From: UBA7672 sp964550535
Lineage (GTDB): Bacteria > Pseudomonadota > Alphaproteobacteria > Caulobacterales > Hyphomonadaceae
DNA length: 21,160 nucleotides
Reading direction: 5' to 3'
Assembly (NCBI GenBank): GCA_964550535.1
Contig: CAZJZQ010000058.1
Location: 1-21,160, forward strand
The position numbers and the translations under genes were made by a program. Below, piece by piece: positions 15,706 to 21,160 of this stretch. Under the pieces are notes generated by a model, which did not search any database, was not told the origin of the DNA, and was given only the letters and a program-made list of their open reading frames with translations. The first letter of the stretch is position 1; each line of letters starts with the position of its first letter.

Positions 15706-17091
15706 ATGAAACTCCTCAGACTTCTGCTCGTGGCCGCCGCCGCCGCGTTCGGCCTCGGCGCCCCCGCCCTCGCCCAGCTCCGGGTGACGGTGACCGGCGA
15801 GAACTTTCAGCCGATGCGCATCGCCGTGCCCGACTTCGACGGAGGCTCGCAGCAGGCCCAGGGCGTCGCCCGGCAGATCTCTGACGTGATCCGCGCGGAC
15901 CTCAACAGCTCGGCCATCTTCGAGCTGATCAACAGCCAGGCCTTCATCGAGCGCGATCTCGACATCAACCTCGCCCCGCGCTTCCCCGACTGGACGGTGA
16001 TCGACGCGCGCGCGCTGGTGGTCGGCAACATTGTCATCGACGCCAACAACAACATGGTGGCGCAGTTCCGTCTCTATGACGTGTTCTCCAACAAGGAACT
16101 GTTCGCGCAGCAATACACCGTGCCGACGCCGGACAACTGGCGCCGCGTCGCGCACAAGGTGGCCGACGACATCTATTCGCAGCTCACCGGCGAGACCGGC
16201 TATTTCGACAGCCGGGTCGTCTTCGTCTCGGAAAGCGGTCCGGTGCTGGAGCGCCGCCGCCGCCTCGCCATCATGGACCAGGACGGCGCCAACGCCGAAC
16301 ATCTGCTGTCGGGTGTGAACACGGTCATCACGCCGCGTTTCTCGCCCTCCTCGCAGACCATCATCTACTCGGCCTATGTGCCGGACGCGCGGAACCCGGC
16401 GATCACCCGCCTGCGCGTCTTTCTGTACGATATCGAGACCGGCCGTCAGGAAGTGCTGAGCGAGGTGGAGAACGACCTGCATTTCGCCGCGCGCTTTTCG
16501 CCGGATGGCCGCTATGTCGTGATGAGCCGCACCCAGGCCGGCAACACCGACATCTTCGAGATCGAACTGGCCCGGCGCACGACGCGCCGCCTCACCACCT
16601 CGCCCTCGATCGACACCTCTCCCTCCTACTCCCCGGACGGGAACACCATCGTGTTCACCTCCGACCGGGGCCAGTCGGCGCAGATCTACATTATGAGAAA
16701 AGACGGCGCGCCGATGGATTGCCCTGCCGGTGGGCGGGATACGGCCTGCCGCATCTCCTATGGCGAGGGCACCTATTCCACCCCGGTCTGGTCGCCGCGC
16801 GGCGACTGGATCGCCTTCACCAAACAGCTCCGCGGGCGGTTCTATATCGGCGTCATCACCCCGGACGGCAAACCCGGCCCGGATGGCAATGTCGAGCGCC
16901 TGCTGGTTAACGCCTACCTCGCTGAAGGCCCGACCTGGTCTCCTAACGGCCGCGTGATCGCCTTCGCGCAGGAAGCGGGGCCAGGAGCCGGTCCTAAGCT
17001 CTGGAGCGTGGACCTTACGGGACGGAACCTGCGCCGCCTGGCGACACCAAATGATGCATCCGATCCGGCGTGGAGCCCGCTCCTACGCTAA
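15706..17091 (+). CDS. tolB: TolB, periplasmic beta-propeller of Tol-Pal
   Basis: TolB shuttles between TolA and Pal and controls Pal binding to peptidoglycan. I use the ATG at 15706 (461 aa). It has GAAGAGG about 9 nt upstream and gives a clean Sec signal peptide (MKLLRLLLVAAAAAF, then GLGAPALA with cleavage before QLRV). The ATG at 15673 would only add 11 residues in front. After an N-terminal alpha/beta domain (MRIAVPDFDGGSQQAQGVAR, later RFPDWTVIDARALVVGNIV) come PD40 propeller blades, visible as ITPRFSPSSQTIIYSA, AARFSPDGRYVVMS, PSYSPDGNTIVFTSDRG, PVWSPRGDWIAFTK, PTWSPNGRVIAF and DPAWSPLL. An insert with two Cys (MDCPAGGRDTACR) interrupts one blade. Its length is typical. Confidence 0.97.
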   Translation: MKLLRLLLVAAAAAFGLGAPALAQLRVTVTGENFQPMRIAVPDFDGGSQQAQGVARQISDVIRADLNSSAIFELINSQAFIERDLDINLAPRFPDWTVIDARALVVGNIVIDANNNMVAQFRLYDVFSNKELFAQQYTVPTPDNWRRVAHKVADDIYSQLTGETGYFDSRVVFVSESGPVLERRRRLAIMDQDGANAEHLLSGVNTVITPRFSPSSQTIIYSAYVPDARNPAITRLRVFLYDIETGRQEVLSEVENDLHFAARFSPDGRYVVMSRTQAGNTDIFEIELARRTTRRLTTSPSIDTSPSYSPDGNTIVFTSDRGQSAQIYIMRKDGAPMDCPAGGRDTACRISYGEGTYSTPVWSPRGDWIAFTKQLRGRFYIGVITPDGKPGPDGNVERLLVNAYLAEGPTWSPNGRVIAFAQEAGPGAGPKLWSVDLTGRNLRRLATPNDASDPAWSPLLR

Positions 17092-17296
17092 TCCACTTAC
17101 TTCATGATGATTTTTATATTACAGTGTTGCAATCTTTATGTAGCTCTGTCACATCGCCAAAGAAGAATTCTCGGGGTTTCGGAACGATCTAAACGGTTCG
17201 GTCTTGCTAATTCGCGCGGCTTTGCAGGTAATGCACTCGCTAGTCTTTATGTTTTCGCGCCTACTTGGGGGGCGCGCCTCTGGAGGAGTTTTTGAA
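17092..17296 (+). promoter_or_regulatory. AT-richer tolB-pal intergenic region, likely separate pal promoter
   Basis: This 205-bp gap is clearly less GC-rich than its surroundings (for example TGATGATTTTTATATTACAG at 17105) and contains no convincing gene. A weak sigma70-like pair TTGCAG (17222-17227), 18 nt, TTTATG (17246-17251) lies 46 nt before the pal start. I see no Rho-independent terminator for tolB. A pal-specific promoter is plausible because Pal is needed in far greater amount than TolB, but the exact element is uncertain. Confidence 0.35.
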
Positions 17297-17833
17297 ATGC
17301 GGTCTATTCAACTTGTCATGATGGGCGCTGCGGCAGCGGTTCTGGCGGCGGCTTGCGCCTCGCAACCCGAGCCCGAGCCCACCCCGGCCCCGACGGCTCC
17401 CGTTACGGAAACCCGTCCGGCTCCGGTCACGCCCCCGACGCCGCCGGTTTCCGGCCCGGCGGCTGGTTCGTCGGCCGACTTCCTGGCGAAAGTCACGGAC
17501 CGCGTTTACTTCGACTATGACCAGCACACGCTGGACGACGCCGACCGCGCCTCGCTTCAGGCTCAGGCCGCCTGGCTGAAACAATACCCGTCCGTGACGG
17601 TGCAGATCGCCGGTAACGCTGACGAGCGCGGCACCCGCGAATACAACCTGGCCCTCGGCGCCCGCCGCGCTGAATCGGTCGCGTCCTACCTCGGCTCGCT
17701 GGGCATCCCCGCCAACCGCGTCACGACGATCTCCTACGGCAAAGACCGCCCGATCGATCCGGGCAACAACGAAGCCGCCTGGGCGAAAAACCGTAACTCG
17801 CAAACGGTGATCACCTCCGGCGCAGTCAGCTAA
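17297..17833 (+). CDS. pal: Pal, peptidoglycan-associated outer-membrane lipoprotein
   Basis: Pal tethers the outer membrane to peptidoglycan and is concentrated at the septum by Tol. The start at 17297 has a strong GGAGGAG ribosome site 8 nt upstream and gives a lipoprotein signal (MRSIQLVMMGAAAAVLAAAC) with the lipidated cysteine at residue 20. A frame extension to 17204 lacks these features. A Pro-rich linker (EPEPTPAPTAPV and so on) leads to the OmpA-like domain from about 72: VYFDYDQHTL, then QIAGNADERGTREYNLALGA, RRAESVASYL and KNRNSQTVI. The Asp and Arg of NADERGT and RRA bind diaminopimelate in homologues. The mature size of about 158 residues is normal. Confidence 0.97.
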   Translation: MRSIQLVMMGAAAAVLAAACASQPEPEPTPAPTAPVTETRPAPVTPPTPPVSGPAAGSSADFLAKVTDRVYFDYDQHTLDDADRASLQAQAAWLKQYPSVTVQIAGNADERGTREYNLALGARRAESVASYLGSLGIPANRVTTISYGKDRPIDPGNNEAAWAKNRNSQTVITSGAVS

Positions 17834-17845
17834 GGACCCTTCAGC

Positions 17846-17883
17846 CCGCCGCCCGTTCGCCTTATTTTTGGCGCGGGCGGCGG
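17846..17883. terminator. Strong stem-loop between pal and cpoB (attenuator or partial terminator)
   Basis: CCGCCGCCCG (17846-17855) pairs perfectly with CGGGCGGCGG (17874-17883). Inside, CGCC and GGCG can extend the stem around a T-rich loop. No T tract follows on either strand, so it is not a textbook terminator. It may stabilise the 3' end of pal mRNA or lower read-through into cpoB. Confidence 0.5.
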
Positions 17884-17897
17884 CTAGTCCTTGCAGC

Positions 17898-18755
17898 ATG
17901 ATCACGATGCGCACGACATCCGGACCCGCCCGTGGAGCCATGGCTGCACTGGCGGGTCTTGTCTTTTTGGCCGGGCCGCTCGCGGCCCCCGCCTCCGCTC
18001 AGGTTTTCGGTTCGACGCCCTACGCCCCCGCGCCGGACCCGGCGATGGACGCCATGCGCACCCGCGTCGAGACGATGGAGGCGGAACTCAAGCGCGCCAC
18101 CAGCCGCACCGAGCAACTGACTTACGATCTCACCCAGACGCGCCGCGTCGCGGAGGAAGCCAACGCCGGCCGTATCAAGGCGGAAAAAGCGCTTGAGGAA
18201 ATGACGGCGCGCGTCGATGCGCTGGAGCGTCTCGCCCGCGGCGAACAGCCCGCCGCCGGAGAGCTGCCGCGCAACGCCGCCGGCGCCACGATCAGCCTTC
18301 TGCCCGACGACGACGCGAAACCGGCCGCCGCCCCGTCGGAAACCGCCACCGTCGATCTGAGCCAGCTTCCGCAGGACGAAGCCGGCCTCCTGAAAGAAGC
18401 CCGCAACCTGCTGCTCGAAGGCCGTTATGCTTCGGCTCAGGCGGCGTTCAGCCATTACCTGTCGACGCACGGCAAATCGGCCTCCGCGCATGAGGCTCAG
18501 TACATGCTGGGCGAGTCGATGCTCTACCAGAACGATCTGGCTGGCGCGGCGGACGCCTATGGCAAGCTGCTGTCCGCCTATCCCAAATCCTCCTTCGGCC
18601 CGATGGGTCTTGTGAAGCTGTCGCGCTCGATGCGCCTGATGAACAAGAAGACCGAGGCATGCCGCGCGCTGGCTCTGATGCCGGCCCAATTCCCGAAAGC
18701 GCCAGCCGAAGCCAAGGAACTCGCTGCGACGGAACGCCAACGCGCCGGCTGCTGA
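17898..18755 (+). CDS. cpoB: CpoB (YbgF), periplasmic coordinator of Tol-Pal and peptidoglycan synthesis
   Basis: CpoB is a periplasmic TolA-binding protein which in E. coli couples outer-membrane constriction to PBP1B activity. I use the ATG at 17898 (285 aa). ATG 17907 would also do, and neither has a strong ribosome site. A signal peptide (AMAALAGLVFLAGPLAAPAS, cut before QVFG) is followed by a coiled coil at about 45-110 (MRTRVETMEAELKRATSRTE and so on) that would trimerise. After a linker come TPR helices from about 165: LLKEARNLLLEGRYASAQAA, HEAQYMLGESMLYQNDLAGA and FGPMGLVKLSRSMRLMNKKT. This is the usual three-part layout and position after pal. Confidence 0.92.
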   Translation: MITMRTTSGPARGAMAALAGLVFLAGPLAAPASAQVFGSTPYAPAPDPAMDAMRTRVETMEAELKRATSRTEQLTYDLTQTRRVAEEANAGRIKAEKALEEMTARVDALERLARGEQPAAGELPRNAAGATISLLPDDDAKPAAAPSETATVDLSQLPQDEAGLLKEARNLLLEGRYASAQAAFSHYLSTHGKSASAHEAQYMLGESMLYQNDLAGAADAYGKLLSAYPKSSFGPMGLVKLSRSMRLMNKKTEACRALALMPAQFPKAPAEAKELAATERQRAGC

Positions 18756-18780
18756 CGCGCAATCCCCGGAGAGGGCCCGG

Positions 18781-19299
18781 ATGCATTTCAGTCCGTTTCA
18801 CGCACGGGCCGTCGCCGCGGCCGCATTGCTCGCCATGACGCCCGTTGCGGGCGCTGTTGCGCAAACCCCGCCATCCGCCGAGCGCGTGCGCGGCGGCATG
18901 CTGGACGCGTCCGATCCGCCGGGCCTTACGCGCTTCATGGAATCCACCGGCTATCGCGTCACGCTGGGCGCCGACACGCGCGGCGACCCGCAGATCAGCG
19001 GCCGCATCTCGCGCTCCGACTATGTGATCCAGTTCTATGAGTGCGAGAACGGCGCGTTCTGCAACTCCATCCAGTTCCTCGCCCAGACCGAACGCCCGCC
19101 GGGGGTCACCCTGGAACAGGTGAACGCGTTCAACATGCGATGGCGGTATGTCCGGGCGACGCTGACCGACAGTCAGCTTCGGGTGCAGATGGACGTGAAC
19201 ATGGACGCCGGGGTCACGGCGGACAATTTCGAGGACACGCTCGACATCTGGCGGCAGCTGCTGGAAATCTACGAGCGTGACCTGCTCCCTGCCCGTTGA
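18781..19299 (+). CDS. Exported YbjN-domain protein
   Basis: The 172-aa product has a Sec signal peptide (AVAAAALLAMTPVAGAVA, cut before QTPP) and a single YbjN-type domain. That family is named a putative sensory transduction regulator, but no biochemical role is established. Family landmarks are LTRFMESTGYRVTLGAD, then YVIQFYECENGAFCNSIQFL with a Cys pair that may be oxidised in the periplasm, VNAFNMRWRYVRATL, and VQMDVNMDAGVTADNFEDTL. GGAGAGG lies 8 nt before the ATG. It is 25 bp after cpoB and overlaps the tilS start by 23 nt, so it is probably co-transcribed with both. Confidence 0.85.
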   Translation: MHFSPFHARAVAAAALLAMTPVAGAVAQTPPSAERVRGGMLDASDPPGLTRFMESTGYRVTLGADTRGDPQISGRISRSDYVIQFYECENGAFCNSIQFLAQTERPPGVTLEQVNAFNMRWRYVRATLTDSQLRVQMDVNMDAGVTADNFEDTLDIWRQLLEIYERDLLPAR

Positions 19300-20383
19300 G
19301 GCGGCTCGCGCCAGCCCTCGTCTCCCAGCCCGCTTCGACGCTGCGTTCAAAGCCGTTTCGGGCGGCCGCCGCGCGCTGGGCGTCGCCGTTTCGGGCGGGT
19401 CGGATTCCACCGCGCTGCTGATTGCCGCCGCCCGGTGGACGCGCGAGAACGGCGTACGGTTGACCGCAGCGACCGTCGATCATGGCCTTCGTCCCGAGGC
19501 GAAAGGCGAGGCCGAAGCGGTGGCGCGCCTGTGCCGGAAGCTTGGTGTTGATCACACCACCATCATCTGGTCGCCGCCCGCATCATCAGTCAGCCAGCGC
19601 ACGGCGCGGCTGGCCCGGCATGCGTTGCTGGCCGGATGGGCCCGCGCCGGGGGAACGGATGGGATCCTTCTGGGCCATACGCGCGACGACCGGATCGAAA
19701 CCTTCCTGATCCGCGCCCGGGCCGGATCGGGATGGTGGGGCCTTGCCGGTCCCCTGCCGGATGCGCCATCGCCCGCCGCCGGTCCCGGCGGGAAGCCAGT
19801 GCGCCTGCTCCGCCCGCTGCTCGCCTTCGGGCGCGAGGAACTGCGCGACTGGCTGCGCGAGCAGGGGCGCGGCTGGGCCGATGATCCGTCCAATACCAAC
19901 ACAAGGTTCGAGCGGGTGAGGATACGCGCGCTGGCCGCCCGCCTGCCGCCGGACGTTCGGGACAATCTGATCCGGATATCGGACCGCCTCGCCCTTTTGC
20001 GCCGGCCGGTGATGGCGGAGGCGTTGGCCCTGCTGCAATCGGCGAACATGCGCGACGGCGCCCTGAGGATCAGCGCCGCCGCCTTTGCGGCCGCCGGGCA
20101 AGAAACGCAGCGGCGGCTGGTCGAGGCGCTGGCCATGGCGGCCAGCCCCTCCGTCCTGCCGCCCCGGCCGGGCGCTGTCAGCCGGATCGCCGGGACTCTT
20201 GCGGCGCACGAATCCGCCCCCGCATCCGGCACGCTGGCCGGGCTGTTGTTCCGGCGGCGGCGCGGAGAGGTTGCCGTCTCGGCCGCCCCTCGCCGGAAAC
20301 ACGGCCCGGAGGCTGGACCCATAGGCTGGGACCGCGCGTTCGAGGTGCTTGCGGACCCGTGTATTGACGCTCTTTTTGTTTGA
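19277..20383 (+). CDS. tilS: TilS, tRNA(Ile)-lysidine synthetase
   Basis: TilS uses ATP and lysine to convert C34 of the tRNA(Ile) CAU anticodon to lysidine, which changes both codon reading and charging from Met to Ile and is essential. The N-type ATP-pyrophosphatase P-loop GVAVSGGSDSTALLIAA is at about 35-51. It is followed by VDHGLRPEAKGEAEAVARLC, then GHTRDDRIETFLIR, RLLRPLLAFGREELRDWL and WADDPSNTNTRFERVRIR. All are family signatures. The only sensible start is the GTG at 19277, inside the upstream gene, with a weak ribosome site. At 368 aa it lacks much of the C-terminal tRNA-binding domain of E. coli TilS, as in other alphaproteobacteria. Confidence 0.95.
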   Translation: MTCSLPVEAARASPRLPARFDAAFKAVSGGRRALGVAVSGGSDSTALLIAAARWTRENGVRLTAATVDHGLRPEAKGEAEAVARLCRKLGVDHTTIIWSPPASSVSQRTARLARHALLAGWARAGGTDGILLGHTRDDRIETFLIRARAGSGWWGLAGPLPDAPSPAAGPGGKPVRLLRPLLAFGREELRDWLREQGRGWADDPSNTNTRFERVRIRALAARLPPDVRDNLIRISDRLALLRRPVMAEALALLQSANMRDGALRISAAAFAAAGQETQRRLVEALAMAASPSVLPPRPGAVSRIAGTLAAHESAPASGTLAGLLFRRRRGEVAVSAAPRRKHGPEAGPIGWDRAFEVLADPCIDALFV

Positions 20384-20515
20384 ATTCGCCCAGCCGGGGA
20401 CGGAAAGTGCTCAATCGCCGCAGTAAAGTGACAGCGGCTTAACGGTTCAGCACTCGTTTTGTGAGCTGATGTCCACTATGTTTTCCTGTCGTATTCTCGC
20501 GGAAGGGCAGCCGGA

Positions 20516-21160
20516 ATGAACATGCGCAACCTGACTTTGCTGGGGGTCGTGCTCTTCCTGCTCCTCGCCTTGGTCATGGTCATGACCTCCTCCTCGAACA
20601 ACGGCAGCAGCGAGCAGGTCAGCTATTCCGAGTTCCTGCGCCAGGTGGACGCGGGCCGGGTTACGGCCGCCACGGTCGACGGCACCAAGGTCACGGCCGA
20701 CATTGGCGACCGGAAGGTCTCCGTGGTGCGCGACACGCTGGAGTTCGATTTCGCGCGCAAGCTTTCCGAGAAAGGCGTCAATGTTAACGTCAAGGACTCG
20801 GATGGCGGCAACAGCCTGCTGAACATCCTGTTCTCGGCCCTGCCTTTCCTCTTCATCATCGGCCTGTGGTTCTTCCTGATGCGCCAGATGCAGGGCGGCG
20901 GCGGCCGGGCGATGAGCTTCGGCAAATCCAAGGCCCGCCTGCTGACCGAGCGCCATGGCCGCGTGACCTTCGATGACGTCGCCGGCGTGGACGAGGCCAA
21001 GGAAGAACTGGAAGAAATCGTCGAGTTCCTGAAAGACCCGTCGAAATTCCAGCGTCTGGGCGGCAAGATTCCCAAGGGCGCGCTGCTGGTCGGCCCGCCG
21101 GGTACGGGTAAAACGCTGATCGCGCGTGCGGTCGCGGGCGAAGCCAACGTGCCCTTTTTC
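20516..21160 (+). CDS. ftsH: FtsH, membrane-anchored AAA+ zinc protease (5' part)
   Basis: FtsH is the essential ATP-dependent protease of the inner membrane that degrades misfolded membrane proteins and regulators such as RpoH and LpxC. Only the first 215 codons are in the window and the frame is open to the edge. Two membrane helices are visible at about 6-23 (LTLLGVVLFLLLALVMVM) and 103-122 (ILFSALPFLFIIGLWFFLMR), with a periplasmic domain between them. The AAA module begins TFDDVAGVDEAKEEL and shows Walker A GPPGTGKT at 193-200. GGAAGG sits 9 nt before the ATG at 20516, with ATG 20522 as the alternative. The 132-bp gap after tilS probably holds its own promoter, but I could not pick one. 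Confidence 0.97.
   Translation, partial: MNMRNLTLLGVVLFLLLALVMVMTSSSNNGSSEQVSYSEFLRQVDAGRVTAATVDGTKVTADIGDRKVSVVRDTLEFDFARKLSEKGVNVNVKDSDGGNSLLNILFSALPFLFIIGLWFFLMRQMQGGGGRAMSFGKSKARLLTERHGRVTFDDVAGVDEAKEELEEIVEFLKDPSKFQRLGGKIPKGALLVGPPGTGKTLIARAVAGEANVPFF

Noticed and set aside
14788..16482. A 564-aa minus-strand frame opposite tolA and tolB
   Set aside because: It is antisense to two certain genes and has shadow-like composition.

Overview
The window is GC-rich chromosomal DNA from an alphaproteobacterium. The strongest evidence is the block ybgC-tolQ-tolR-tolA-tolB-pal-cpoB-(YbjN-like)-tilS-ftsH at 13072-21160, an arrangement common in that class. Cas9 style and codon use fit, and a Hyphomonadaceae/Maricaulales-like marine bacterium is my guess, but no marker here fixes the family.

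Left part (1-9610): a complete, compact type II-C CRISPR-Cas locus embedded in mobile-element debris. A frameshifted IS5-family transposase remnant (91-631) and a probable group II intron 5' fragment (640-885, minus strand) come first. Next is a well-defined tracrRNA gene on the minus strand (887-976). It has a full-length anti-repeat, a nexus hairpin, a Rho-independent terminator and a plausible sigma70 promoter. Reading the other way are cas9 (1056 aa), cas1 and cas2, with no csn2 or cas4. The array (5587-9370) has 57 perfect 36-bp repeats, a 58th truncated repeat and 57 spacers of 29-31 nt. A minus-strand terminator between cas2 and the array, together with the anti-repeat orientation, shows that crRNAs are transcribed right to left, toward the cas genes. 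The right end of the array is cut off inside a repeat and joined directly to the C-terminal part of an IS481-type transposase, so any leader on that side is gone. Conserved promoter-like bases inside each repeat, placed as in Neisseria II-C repeats, could still drive crRNA synthesis.

Middle part (9711-12935): a WecG/TagA/CpsF-family glycosyltransferase, an unusual coiled-coil plus MORN-repeat protein, and a convergent multi-pass membrane protein of unknown function whose gene overlaps the MORN gene by 4 nt.

Right part (13072-21160): the Tol-Pal envelope machine. YbgC thioesterase, the TolQ-TolR motor, TolA, periplasmic TolB, the Pal lipoprotein and CpoB link the inner membrane, peptidoglycan and outer membrane during division. 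They are followed by a secreted YbjN-domain protein, the tRNA(Ile) lysidine synthetase TilS, and the first 215 codons of the FtsH membrane protease, which runs off the window end.

I see no tRNA or rRNA gene and no wholly new system. The most notable part is the compact II-C Cas9 with its tracrRNA and long, apparently truncated array.
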